Part shown: positions 43,873 to 52,576 of the stretch, piece after piece
How positions within the stretch are numbered: position 1 is the first letter of the stretch
How the letters are laid out: each line of letters begins with the position of its first letter
Source of the DNA: Mycolicibacterium arabiense
GTDB lineage: Bacteria; Actinomycetota; Actinomycetes; Mycobacteriales; Mycobacteriaceae
Direction: 5' to 3'
Assembly (NCBI RefSeq): GCF_010731815.2
Contig: NZ_AP022593.1
Coordinates: 4,526,001 to 4,590,000 of the forward strand
DNA: 64,000 nucleotides
The notes under the pieces: model-generated
What the model saw: only the letters and a program-made list of their open reading frames with translations
The model's database searches: none
What the model was told of the DNA's origin: nothing
Program-made: the position numbers and the translations under genes

Positions 43873-44799
43873 ATGACGGTGCCCCCGCCGTCGGATTCGC
43901 GCCCGCCCGAACCGGATTCGGACGGTGAGCACGACGTGCACCCCAACTTCACCGGCCGCTGGCGCCTCCCCTCCGATCCCGTCGACCACCGCCGCGGCCG
44001 CCCGGGCGACCTGGGAGACCTCCGCGACGACGAATGGCTTGCCGAGTCCGGCGTGGATCCGGTGCCCGCGCAGGCTCCGGTGGTCGATCCCCGCCCCGTA
44101 CCCGAGCATCCGTCCGGACCCTTCCGCCCCTTCGAGCCGCATGACGACGGCCCCTGGTCGGGCGGGTTCCAGGGCCCACCGGGCTCGGCGGCGGCGTCGG
44201 TGATACCCCGGCAGCGTCAGCCCCGACCGAAACCGAGTATTCCGTTGCGGCCCATCGCCATTGCCGTCGCAGCGGTCGTGGTCCTCGGCGGCCTGGGCGC
44301 GTGGGTGGTGAACTCGTCGGGTGACGAGGCGCCGCCGGCGGAGTCGACCCCGACGGCGACGGTCTCGCCCGAGGCGCAGGCTCGCGAACGGCTGCGGACG
44401 TTGCTACCCAAGGGGTACGCACCTGCGGCGTGCGAGCCGGTGGCCACCCCGAGGGGTGCGCTGGCGAAGTTCGGGTGCGAACGCAACGGCGATCCCGGCG
44501 GCCCGCCGCTGGCGACCTACACGCTCGTCGCCGACAAGGCGGCGTTGAAGACCGCCTTCGAGGACGTCATCCGGGCCTCGACCGTCGTGGTGTGCCCCGG
44601 CTCGATCCAGTCGCCGGGGCCGTGGCGCCGCAATGCCACGCCGGAGAAGGTCGCGGGCATCCTGTTCTGCGGGTACCAGCGGGAGCTGCCCACGCTGGCG
44701 TGGACGAACGACGCCAACCTCGTCGTCAGCGCGGTTCGCGGTGACGAGAAGGGGCCGCCGCTGGACCGCCTCTACGCATGGTGGTCGTCGCACTCGTGA
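43873..44799 (+). CDS. Single-pass membrane protein with extracytoplasmic domain
   Basis: 308 residues. A Pro/Asp-rich cytoplasmic part (1-120) is followed by one membrane helix at about 127-146 and a ~160-residue outer domain with four Cys (PAACEP, KFGCERN, VVCPGS, LFCGYQ), which could form two disulphides. The outer domain resembles the ligand or sensor domains attached to mycobacterial membrane kinases and related orphan proteins. As the third gene of this unit it may anchor or recognise the two secreted-type proteins. The family is not certain. Confidence 0.75.
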   Translation: MTVPPPSDSRPPEPDSDGEHDVHPNFTGRWRLPSDPVDHRRGRPGDLGDLRDDEWLAESGVDPVPAQAPVVDPRPVPEHPSGPFRPFEPHDDGPWSGGFQGPPGSAAASVIPRQRQPRPKPSIPLRPIAIAVAAVVVLGGLGAWVVNSSGDEAPPAESTPTATVSPEAQARERLRTLLPKGYAPAACEPVATPRGALAKFGCERNGDPGGPPLATYTLVADKAALKTAFEDVIRASTVVVCPGSIQSPGPWRRNATPEKVAGILFCGYQRELPTLAWTNDANLVVSAVRGDEKGPPLDRLYAWWSSHS

Positions 44800-44802
44800 C
44801 GC

Positions 44803-44842
44803 GAGCCGCCGGCCCCGCCCGCGTGGGCAGGGCCGACGGCTC
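44803..44842. terminator. Strong bidirectional hairpin terminator
   Basis: GAGCCG-C-CGGCCC (44803-44815) pairs with GGGCCG-A-CGGCTC (44830-44842); an inner GCCC/GGGC stem (44817-44828) closes on a GCGT loop. Together this gives 16 paired bases with two mismatches, in the 73-base gap between convergent genes ending at 44799 and 44873. Confidence 0.75.
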
Positions 44843-44872
44843 GGCTGAGTCGACGTTCCAGCGGGCCTACGC

Positions 44873-45898
44873 TCAGGCCGGCGGCGGTACCACGACGGTG
44901 GTGGTGGGCGCAGCAGGCGCCGGTGTCACGGGCGCCACCGGAGTTCCCGCCGACGCCGGGGTGCCTGCGGCCGCGGGAGCCGGTGGCGTGGCCGCAGGGG
45001 CCTGCTGAACGGACGCGGGCAGCGGCACACCCTCGGTGCCGGCGGGCAGCGGGGTGCCCTGGCTCCCAGCGGGCTGCGCTCCGGCGGGAAGTGGCGTACC
45101 CGAGCTGCCCTCCGGAAGCGGCGTGCCGGAACTGCCCTCGGGAAGCGGTGTCCCCGTGCTGCCCTGGGGCAGCGGTGCGCCTGGGGCGCGTTCGGCGCTC
45201 GCGGGCAGCGGCGCTCCCTCGGTCGACGCCGCGGTGCCCTCGGGCGCCTCGGCTGCCTGCGCGCCCTCGGGCGTGGCGGCCGAGACACCCTCCTGCGCTG
45301 CGGTCGCGGGCGAACTCGCGGGAACCGACGCGGTCTGTCCGCCGCGCTGCGCCGGGTAGGACTGCGTACCGCCCTGGCGCGGTTGCGGTGCGGGAGCGGG
45401 CGTCCAGACCAACAGGTCGGTGCCGCCTGCGTTGTAGACGACGCTGTCCGGCTGGGCTCCGGTGACGTCGAAGTAGATCTTCCCGCTGGTCGACTGCCCC
45501 TGTGCAAGGCCTGCCGGGTTCACGCCCTGAGGTGTGGCCACGCCGAACAACGCCCGGTAGGTCTGGCCGTCGTTGGCGCGAGCATTGAAGTTCGACACGA
45601 TCGGGATCGCACCGCCCTGAATGGCCTCGTCGGTTGCCGTGACCTCCCACAGGGTGCCCGCAACGGGGTAGGGAATGACGTCGGAACTCGGCTTGAGGCC
45701 GGTCACGGTCCAGCCCTGAATGACGTTGCCCTCGAACAACTTTCCCTGCGATCCGATCGGCTGGGTCGCGGCGCCCTCGGCGAATGCGAAGCCTGCACCC
45801 GCCACTGCGATCGAGCCGGCGGCGACGGCCGCAGCGGCCAACCGGGTGATGGTCAGCTTGGTGGTGGTCAGCCTGATGTCGGCCATGGTGATCTTCAC
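44873..45898 (-). CDS. Secreted DUF1942 (MPT63-like) protein with a repetitive Pro-rich tail
   Basis: 341 residues. A signal peptide (about 1-40, ending AGAGFAFA) is followed by a DUF1942 immunoglobulin-like domain (about 45-175: GKLFEGNVIQGWTVTGLKPSSDVIPYPVAGTLWEVTAT...), as in the secreted M. tuberculosis antigen MPT63. The C-terminal half is low complexity and contains seven copies of a G-(T/A/V)-P-L-P-x-x unit. MPT63 itself has no such tail, so this is an extended form. It is probably cell-wall associated or secreted; function unknown. Confidence 0.87.
   Translation of the reverse strand: MKITMADIRLTTTKLTITRLAAAAVAAGSIAVAGAGFAFAEGAATQPIGSQGKLFEGNVIQGWTVTGLKPSSDVIPYPVAGTLWEVTATDEAIQGGAIPIVSNFNARANDGQTYRALFGVATPQGVNPAGLAQGQSTSGKIYFDVTGAQPDSVVYNAGGTDLLVWTPAPAPQPRQGGTQSYPAQRGGQTASVPASSPATAAQEGVSAATPEGAQAAEAPEGTAASTEGAPLPASAERAPGAPLPQGSTGTPLPEGSSGTPLPEGSSGTPLPAGAQPAGSQGTPLPAGTEGVPLPASVQQAPAATPPAPAAAGTPASAGTPVAPVTPAPAAPTTTVVVPPPA
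45012..45217 (-). repeat. Tandem coding repeats G-(T/A/V)-P-L-P-x-x in the DUF1942 protein
   Basis: On the minus strand about seven units with the core GTPLP are found, two of them identical (GTPLPEGSS). Spacing is 9 to 15 residues. The units are imperfect, so the array is old or under relaxed selection; copy-number variation between strains is expected. Confidence 0.8.
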
Positions 45899-45993
45899 TG
45901 TCGTGCCCTCCTGGTGATCTTCTTGGATCTACGCATCCCCCGACGGGATGGTCACGCCAGACGAAACTAGCAGGTTGCTGGAGGACGGTGCAC

Positions 45994-46857
45994 CTAGGCG
46001 GCGGGGGTGAACTCCACGCCGGCCAGCGCCACCGCGTCGTCGCGTTCGGGTGCGGTGACGATCGCCTGATAGGCGTCGCCTTCCTTCCAAATGCTGACCT
46101 TGAGCGTCTCGCCAGGGAACACCACGCCCGCGAAACGTGCACCGTAGCTTCCGACCTGGGCTGCGTCGCCGTCGAGGAGCAGGTCGGTCAGCGCCTTCGC
46201 CGTCATGCCGTACGTGCACAGCCCGTGCAGGATCGGCTTCGGAAAGCCTGCTGCCGAGGCGAATTCCGGATCGGAGTGCAACGGGTTGCGATCACCGCAC
46301 ATCCGGTAGAGCAGTGCCTGTTGCGGCGACACCGCAATGGCGAGTTCGTGATCGGGTGCCCGCTGCGGTGGTTCGGACGACGTGGACGGTCCCCGCTCGC
46401 CACCGAACCCGCCCTCCCCGCGTGCGAAGATCGACCGCTTCTGCGTCCACAGTGGCGTGCCGTCGGGCGCGGTCACCGTCGTCTCGGACCAGATGACGGC
46501 CGCCTTGCCCTTGTCCCAGATGTCGGTGAAGCGGGTGACGGCCACGCCGGTGCCCGACGGTGGGATCGGCGCAGGCGCGATCACGGCTTCGCTGGCGTGC
46601 AGCACCCGGCTGAGTTCGATGTCGATGCCAGGGAAGCGCACCGTGGGTGCCTCGGTCATGTGGAAGCTCTGCGCGACGTTGGCGAACGTCGGCAGCACCT
46701 GAGGAGTGTCGTCGGTGAGGTACCGCAGCTCACGCGGGTCCAGCGGGTCGGCTCCCGCACCGAGGCCCAGGTGGTACAGCTGAACGTCGCTGCTGGTCCA
46801 CGAGAACTCCGCCGGTGGCAGCTCGGCGCCGAGCGCCACGTCGAGGTCGATCGGCAT
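45994..46857 (-). CDS. MaoC-like enoyl-CoA hydratase (homologue of M. tuberculosis Rv3538)
   Basis: 287 residues with two hot-dog halves. The C-terminal half has the R-hydratase signature: YRMCGDRNPLHSDPEFA with Asp and His, and ILHGLCTYGMTAKAL. In M. tuberculosis the gene beside kstD (Rv3538) is such a hydratase for a CoA-bound intermediate of steroid side-chain or ring breakdown. It overlaps kstD by one base and is transcribed after it, so it belongs to the KstR-controlled unit. Cytoplasmic, hydrates a 2-enoyl-CoA. Confidence 0.92.
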   Translation of the reverse strand: MPIDLDVALGAELPPAEFSWTSSDVQLYHLGLGAGADPLDPRELRYLTDDTPQVLPTFANVAQSFHMTEAPTVRFPGIDIELSRVLHASEAVIAPAPIPPSGTGVAVTRFTDIWDKGKAAVIWSETTVTAPDGTPLWTQKRSIFARGEGGFGGERGPSTSSEPPQRAPDHELAIAVSPQQALLYRMCGDRNPLHSDPEFASAAGFPKPILHGLCTYGMTAKALTDLLLDGDAAQVGSYGARFAGVVFPGETLKVSIWKEGDAYQAIVTAPERDDAVALAGVEFTPAA

Positions 46858-48578
46858 CAGCTACGCGCTCCGCCCGTGGCGGCCGGCTTCGAGGTCTTGG
46901 CCAGGTGCAGCGCGGCCAGATAGCCGAACGTCATGGCCGGTCCTATGGTGCCGCCGGGGCCCGGGTAGGTGTGGCCCATAACCGGGGAACTCACGTTGCC
47001 CGCGGCGTAGAGGCCCTCGATCACCGAGCCGTCGTCGCGCAGCGCGCGCCCGTCGACGTCGGTGCGGACCCCGCCCTTGGTGCCGAGATCGCCGGGCACC
47101 ATCTTCGCGGCGTAGAACGGCCCCTGGCCGATCTCGCCCAGGTTGGGGTTGGGCTTGTTGGTCGGGTCGCCGTAGTAGCGGTCATAGGCGCTCTGGCCGC
47201 GCTTGAAGTCCTCGTCCACCCCGGTGCGCGCGAAGCCGTTGAAGCGCTCGACCGTCGCGGCGAACGCGTCGGCGGGCAGCCCGGTCTTCTCGGCCAGTTC
47301 CTCGAGGGTGTCGGCCTTGACGATGACCCCCGACTCCAGCCACTTCTTCGGAATCCGTTGTCCCGGCTGCAATCCCGCGAAGATGTAGCGGTCGCGGTAG
47401 CGCTGGTCGAAGATCAGCCACGCCGGGATGTTCTCGCCGGGGCCAGCGCCTTGGCCGTACTGGCCGCCGTACATGTGGTGGCACGCCTCGACGTACGGCA
47501 TGGACTCGTTCATGAACCGCTTGCCCGCCATGTTGACGATGATCGATCCGGGCGAATTGCGCTCCGACAGTGCGAACCACGGGGAGTCGACCAGCGGCAC
47601 GGTCGGACCCCACCAGGCGTCCTCCATGATCTCCAGTGCGGCGCCCAGCTTCTCGGCGGCGATGATGCCGTCGCCGGTGTTGGCCACCGCGCCGACGGTC
47701 CACTCGGTGGTGATCGGTGCGCGCTGGTACTTCACCCGCATCTGCTCGTTGTGTTCGAAGCCGCCGCTACCGAGGATCACGCCGCGGCGCACCCGGATCA
47801 GTCGTGGCTCGGCGCTCTCCGGCTCGTTCGTGCTCCTGACCCACACGCCTCTGACGACGCCGTCCTCGACGTACAGGTCGGTCAGCGCGGTGTTCAGCAG
47901 CACCGGGACGTTCGCCTTCTGCAGACCGATCCGCAGCGGGGCGATCAACGCGCGTCCCATGCCGACCAGGTTCTTGCCCGTGGCGTTGGCCCACACCGAG
48001 CGGACGCCCACCTTCACGCTGCGCAGCACGCCGCGCGGATGCCGCTTGAGCTGGTTCAGCCGGACGTAGTCCTGCTGCATGACCACCATGTTCATCGGCA
48101 CCTTGCCGTACGGCGGTTCCAGCCCCTTCTCGTCGGGACCGAGCTTCTTGGCGTTGAAGGGCTTGGGCTCCACGGAGCGGCCGGTGGCCTTGCCGCCCGG
48201 CGTCTCGGGGTAGTAGTCGGAGTACCCCGGCACCCAGCACAGCTTCAGAGGCGAGTGCTTGAGCACGAACGACAGCATCTCCGGGCCGCGCTCGAGGTAG
48301 GTGTCGATCTTCTCCGGCGGGACGGCGTCGCCGATGATCGCGTGCAGGTAGGTGCGCGCCGCATCGGCGCTGTCCTTGACCCCGTCACGCTTGAGGATCT
48401 CGTTGTTCGGGATCCACACGCCGCCACCCGAGCGTGCCGTAGAACCTCCATAGTGCGGGGCCTTCTCGACGACTACTGTCGAGAGGCCCTGGTGGGCGGC
48501 GGTCAGGGCGGCGACCATGCCGGCGGCGCCGCTCCCGACAACGACGACGTCAAACTCCTGGCGCTCCTGCTCAGTCAT
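46857..48578 (-). CDS. kstD: 3-ketosteroid delta1-dehydrogenase
   Basis: 573 residues from the ATG at 48576-48578 (MTEQERQEFD); longer frames would pass through the operator. The FAD-binding motif VVVVGSGAAGMVAAL and GGSTARSGGGVWIPNN are at the N-terminus, and MGHTYPGPGGTIGPAMTFGYLAA closes the flavin site at the C-terminus. It introduces the 1(2) double bond in ring A of 3-ketosteroids, which with 9-alpha-hydroxylation by KshAB opens ring B. A KstR box begins two bases before the start codon. Confidence 0.96.
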   Translation of the reverse strand: MTEQERQEFDVVVVGSGAAGMVAALTAAHQGLSTVVVEKAPHYGGSTARSGGGVWIPNNEILKRDGVKDSADAARTYLHAIIGDAVPPEKIDTYLERGPEMLSFVLKHSPLKLCWVPGYSDYYPETPGGKATGRSVEPKPFNAKKLGPDEKGLEPPYGKVPMNMVVMQQDYVRLNQLKRHPRGVLRSVKVGVRSVWANATGKNLVGMGRALIAPLRIGLQKANVPVLLNTALTDLYVEDGVVRGVWVRSTNEPESAEPRLIRVRRGVILGSGGFEHNEQMRVKYQRAPITTEWTVGAVANTGDGIIAAEKLGAALEIMEDAWWGPTVPLVDSPWFALSERNSPGSIIVNMAGKRFMNESMPYVEACHHMYGGQYGQGAGPGENIPAWLIFDQRYRDRYIFAGLQPGQRIPKKWLESGVIVKADTLEELAEKTGLPADAFAATVERFNGFARTGVDEDFKRGQSAYDRYYGDPTNKPNPNLGEIGQGPFYAAKMVPGDLGTKGGVRTDVDGRALRDDGSVIEGLYAAGNVSSPVMGHTYPGPGGTIGPAMTFGYLAALHLAKTSKPAATGGARS

Positions 48579-48579
48579 G

Positions 48580-48593
48580 TAGAACACGTTATA
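48580..48593. promoter_or_regulatory. KstR operator between kstD and hsaE
   Basis: TAGAACACGTTATA matches the KstR consensus TnnAACnnGTTnnA at every defined position. It lies in the 71-base gap between the kstD start (48578) and the hsaE start (48650), so one repressor site can control both directions. KstR is released by a cholesterol-derived CoA thioester. Confidence 0.88.
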
Positions 48594-48649
48594 GAATGGC
48601 CCGGCCATCCAACAACAGTGCCGGTCAATCAAACGAGGGGACTTCACGA

Positions 48650-49435
48650 ATGTTGCCCGTCGAGGTGCGCGCGAAGCTGGCCGCGGAGCTGGCCCAGGCT
48701 GAACGCAGCCGCGATCCGATCACCCCGCTCACGGATGGCCATCCGGAGATCGACGTGGTCGACGCGTATGAGATCCAGTTGATCAACATCCGGCAGAAGG
48801 TCGCCGAGGGGGCGCGGGTGATCGGCCACAAGGTCGGCCTGTCGTCGGAGGCGATGCAGAAGATGATGGGCGTCGACGAGCCCGATTACGGGCATCTGCT
48901 CGACGACATGGAGGTCTTCGAGGATCGGCCGGTGGAGGCTGGTCGGTTCCTGTATCCGCGGGTGGAGGTCGAGGTCGGTTTCATCCTGGCCGACGACCTG
49001 CCCGGGGAGGGTTGCACCGAGGATGACGTGCTGGCCGCGACGGCGGCGTTCGCGCCGTCGATCGAGTTGATCGACACCAGGATCACCGACTGGAAGATCA
49101 AGTTGTGCGACACGATCGCCGACAACGCCTCCTCGGCGGGCTGGGTCCTCGGCTCCGAACGCGTCTCGCCCAAGGACGTCGACATCCGGGCGATCGATGC
49201 GGTGTTGACGTGCAATGGCGAGGTCGTGGCGGAGGGGCGCAGTGATGCGGTGCTGGGCAATCCGGTGACTGCGGTGGCGTGGTTGGCGCGCAAGGTCGAT
49301 CAGTTCGGCGTGCGTCTGAAGGCTGGTGACATCGTGTTGCCGGGATCCTGCACGCGTGCGATAGATGCACGTCCGGGAGACGATTTCGTAGCTCGGTTCG
49401 ACGGGCTAGGTTCAGTTCACCTGTCATTCCAGTGA
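48650..49435 (+). CDS. hsaE: 2-hydroxypenta-2,4-dienoate hydratase
   Basis: 261 residues from the ATG at 48650 (AGGGGA upstream); an ATG at 48596 would overlap the end of the operator region and adds a non-conserved leader. The hydratase fold shows [27 protein letters not shown] with the metal-binding E-x-[11 protein letters not shown] and [12 protein letters not shown]. It hydrates the C5/C6 dienoate released after meta-cleavage of steroid ring A to 4-hydroxy-2-oxo acid. It is first of the hsaE-hsaG-hsaF operon. Confidence 0.95.
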   Translation: MLPVEVRAKLAAELAQAERSRDPITPLTDGHPEIDVVDAYEIQLINIRQKVAEGARVIGHKVGLSSEAMQKMMGVDEPDYGHLLDDMEVFEDRPVEAGRFLYPRVEVEVGFILADDLPGEGCTEDDVLAATAAFAPSIELIDTRITDWKIKLCDTIADNASSAGWVLGSERVSPKDVDIRAIDAVLTCNGEVVAEGRSDAVLGNPVTAVAWLARKVDQFGVRLKAGDIVLPGSCTRAIDARPGDDFVARFDGLGSVHLSFQ

Positions 49436-49458
49436 CGGTTTCGGATCAAGGAGATGAC

Positions 49459-50400
49459 ATGCCCACCAAGGCAACTGTCGCGATCGTGGGGTCGGGCAAC
49501 ATCAGCACCGACCTGCTGTACAAGTTGCTGCGGTCGCAGTGGCTGGAACCGCGGTGGATGATCGGGATCGACCCGGAGTCCGAGGGGTTGGCGCGGGCGC
49601 GCAAGCTGGGGTTGGAGACCAGCCACGAGGGCGTGGATTGGCTTCTGGCGCAGGATGAGAAGCCCGATCTGGTGTTCGAGGCCACCAGTGCCTACGTGCA
49701 TCGCGACGCCGCACCGCGTTACGAGCAGGCGGGTATCCGGGCGATCGATCTGACCCCGGCGGCCATTGGGCCCGGGGTCATTCCGCCGGCGAACCTGCGC
49801 GAGCATCTCGACGCACCGAACGTGAACATGGTGACCTGCGGTGGGCAGGCGACGATTCCGATCGTCTACGCGGTCTCGCGCGCGGTGGAGGCCCAAGGTG
49901 GGGTGGTGCCCTACGGGGAGATCGTGGCGTCGGTGTCCTCGGCGTCGGCGGGTCCGGGAACCCGGGCCAACATCGACGAGTTCACCAAGACCACCAGCGC
50001 CGGGGTGTCGCAGATTGGCGGGGCCAAGCGTGGCAAGGCGATCATCATCTTGAACCCGGCCGATCCGCCGATGATCATGCGCGACACCATCTTCTGCGCG
50101 ATTCCCGAGGACGCCGACCGTGATGCGATCGCCGCGTCGATCCGCGACGTGGTCGCCGAGGTGCAGACCTACGTGCCGGGCTACCGGCTGTTGAATGACC
50201 CGCAGTTCGACGACCCGTCGATGAACTCCGGCGGCCAAGCGGTGGTCACGACGTTCATCGAGGTCGAGGGTGCGGGCGACTACCTGCCGCCCTATGCGGG
50301 CAACCTCGACATCATGACCGCCGCGGCGACCAAGGTGGGCGAGGAGATCGCCAAGGACATGGCCGGAGCATCGCTGTCGGCATCAGGAGGTCAGGCATGA
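49459..50400 (+). CDS. hsaG: Acetaldehyde/propionaldehyde dehydrogenase (acylating)
   Basis: 313 residues. The ATG at 49459 has a strong AAGGAG five bases upstream; a GTG at 49432 overlapping hsaE is less likely. [18 protein letters not shown] binds NAD, and [10 protein letters not shown] holds the catalytic Cys. It oxidises the aldehyde released by HsaF to the acyl-CoA, with substrate channelling in an HsaF-HsaG complex. It overlaps hsaF by four bases (ATGA). Confidence 0.95.
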   Translation: MPTKATVAIVGSGNISTDLLYKLLRSQWLEPRWMIGIDPESEGLARARKLGLETSHEGVDWLLAQDEKPDLVFEATSAYVHRDAAPRYEQAGIRAIDLTPAAIGPGVIPPANLREHLDAPNVNMVTCGGQATIPIVYAVSRAVEAQGGVVPYGEIVASVSSASAGPGTRANIDEFTKTTSAGVSQIGGAKRGKAIIILNPADPPMIMRDTIFCAIPEDADRDAIAASIRDVVAEVQTYVPGYRLLNDPQFDDPSMNSGGQAVVTTFIEVEGAGDYLPPYAGNLDIMTAAATKVGEEIAKDMAGASLSASGGQA

Positions 50401-51458
50401 GCGGCACCGACGGCATCTACTTCAACCCCATCTGGGACGTCCGGATGACCGACACGTCGCTGCGCGACGGGTCCCATCACAAGCGTCACCAGTTCACCCT
50501 CGACGAGGTCGGCTCGATCGTGGCCGCGCTGGATGCGGCGGGCGTGCCGGTCATCGAGGTGACCCACGGCGACGGGTTGGGCGGGTCGAGCTTCAACTAC
50601 GGGTTCTCCAAGACCCCGGAGCAGCAGCTGATCAAGCTGGCGGCCGAGACCGCGACCGAGGCCAAGATCGCCTTCCTGATGCTGCCGGGCGTGGGCACCA
50701 AGGAGGACATCAAGGAGGCGCAGAACAACGGCGGCTCCATCTGCCGGATCGCCACCCACTGCACCGAGGCCGACGTGTCGATCCAGCACTTCGGTCTGGC
50801 CCGTGAACTCGGGTTGGAGACGGTCGGGTTCTTGATGATGAGCCACACCATCTCCCCGGACAAGCTCGCCGCCCAGGCGCGGATCATGGCCGATGCGGGA
50901 TGCCAGTGCGTCTACGTCGTGGACTCCGCCGGTGCACTGGTGCTCGACGGGGTGGCCGATCGGGTGGCGGCGTTGGTCGCCGAACTCGGCGACGACGCCC
51001 AGGTCGGGTTCCACGGGCACGAGAACCTCGGGCTCGGCGTCGCAAACTCCATCGAGGCCGTGCGCGCCGGGGCCAAGCAGATCGATGGATCGTGTCGTCG
51101 GTTTGGCGCGGGTGCGGGCAACGCGCCGGTCGAGGCGCTCATCGGGGTGTTCGACAAGATCGGCGTCAAGACCGGCATCGACTTCTTCGACATCGCCGAC
51201 GCCGCCGAGGAAGTCGTCGCACCGGCGATGCCCGCCGAATGCCTACTGGACCGCAACGCGCTGATCATGGGCTATTCCGGGGTGTACTCCAGCTTCCTCA
51301 AACACGCCATCCGCCAGTCCGAGCGCTACGGCGTCCCCGCCCACCAGCTCCTGCACCGCGCCGGGCAACGCAAGCTCATCGGCGGCCAGGAAGACCAACT
51401 GATCGACATCGCACTGGAGATCAAACGCGAACAAGACGCCGCGGCAACCGTCGGCTGA
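50397..51458 (+). CDS. hsaF: 4-hydroxy-2-oxovalerate aldolase
   Basis: 353 residues. [20 protein letters not shown] is the DmpG-type active site start (R-D-G-x-H), and [26 protein letters not shown] carries the second metal-binding H-x-H; the C-terminal DmpG communication domain is present. It splits 4-hydroxy-2-oxo acids to pyruvate and an aldehyde, which passes to HsaG. It ends the operon; no clear terminator was seen after it. Confidence 0.95.
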   Translation: MSGTDGIYFNPIWDVRMTDTSLRDGSHHKRHQFTLDEVGSIVAALDAAGVPVIEVTHGDGLGGSSFNYGFSKTPEQQLIKLAAETATEAKIAFLMLPGVGTKEDIKEAQNNGGSICRIATHCTEADVSIQHFGLARELGLETVGFLMMSHTISPDKLAAQARIMADAGCQCVYVVDSAGALVLDGVADRVAALVAELGDDAQVGFHGHENLGLGVANSIEAVRAGAKQIDGSCRRFGAGAGNAPVEALIGVFDKIGVKTGIDFFDIADAAEEVVAPAMPAECLLDRNALIMGYSGVYSSFLKHAIRQSERYGVPAHQLLHRAGQRKLIGGQEDQLIDIALEIKREQDAAATVG

Positions 51459-51577
51459 CGCTCCGGATATCGATACCGCAACAGCCGCTTAACGAACGTC
51501 TCCAGGTCCGCTCAGCGAACATCGTCACTGTAGGCTCGCGATGCGCCGCCGTATTTCACGCCGGCCTGCCCTGACGA

Positions 51578-52342
51578 GTGCTGGCACGCTCACGACATCG
51601 GAGACGCGCCCTGACCGTTCACCCGGCCGAGATGATCTCCGGCCCCCTCGATCCCGAAGCGCACATCCATGCGCCGACGACGGTCGAACTGGTCGCGGAA
51701 TTCGTCGGGATTCCCAGCGCGCGCGGAATGATCCACCTCGTGTCCGCGGGAGTCGCTCTCGTCGCATGCACGGCGCTGGTCTACGGAGCCTGGCACGCGC
51801 CTCGGCCGGGCGCCTTCTGGGCGGCCGTGGTCTACGCCGTCGGGATCGTCGGAATGTTCAGCGTCAGTGCCACCTACCACCGGGTTACCTGGGGGTCACC
51901 GGTCGCCGAGAAGTGGATGAAGCGGTTCGACCACTCGCTGATCTTCGTGTTCATCGGGGCGTGTTACACGCCGCTGGCAATGCTGGCGATGCCTCCGGAC
52001 GTTGGCAACAAGGTGCTCGTCATCGTCTGGACGGGCGCTGCCGCGGGTGTCGCGCTGAAGATGCTGTGGCCGTCGGCGCCCCGCTGGGTGGGAGTGCCGC
52101 TGTACCTGCTGCTGGGCTACGTCGCGGTGCTGTTCGTCGAGGTGCTCCTCGATGGTGCCGGGTTCCTGGTCGTCGCACTGCTCGTCGCCGGCGCCGTGCT
52201 GTACAACATCGGTGCGATTCTCTACGGCACCCGCTGGCCCAATCCGTGGCCGGCGACGTTCGGCCACCACGAGTTCTTCCACGCGTTCACCGCGGTCGGA
52301 GCGACGTGCCACTTCGTCGCGATCTGGCTCCTCGTCAACTGA
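51578..52342 (+). CDS. Hemolysin III (PAQR-like) family membrane protein
   Basis: 254 residues with seven membrane segments. The three conserved PAQR blocks are visible: SATYHR, FDHSLIFVFIGACYTP and FGHHEFFHAF, whose His/Asp residues bind zinc in this superfamily. Members are ubiquitous in mycobacteria; the substrate is not established. The GTG at 51578 gives the full frame, and an ATG at 51632 would give a shorter N-terminus. It sits in the block that separates hsaF from the Rv3531c homologue. Confidence 0.85.
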   Translation: MLARSRHRRRALTVHPAEMISGPLDPEAHIHAPTTVELVAEFVGIPSARGMIHLVSAGVALVACTALVYGAWHAPRPGAFWAAVVYAVGIVGMFSVSATYHRVTWGSPVAEKWMKRFDHSLIFVFIGACYTPLAMLAMPPDVGNKVLVIVWTGAAAGVALKMLWPSAPRWVGVPLYLLLGYVAVLFVEVLLDGAGFLVVALLVAGAVLYNIGAILYGTRWPNPWPATFGHHEFFHAFTAVGATCHFVAIWLLVN

Positions 52343-52576
52343 CGCTTCCCCCGCAGCAGCGCTCGAATACTCCCTTCGCAAACCAGTTGCTGGCTGCTGC
52401 GTCCACGCTGTTCCGACGGTAGCCACACGCCCACGCGCTCATATTGCGCCGATTTGATCTTGAGCTATTCCTGATTCATACTTTTGGACTTAGCCGCGTC
52501 TGGGCAATCCCTTGACCATGCAGGGCTGATTGGTATTTACTGTTCTGACAATTCAACGCTTCTGGCTGGGGAAATG

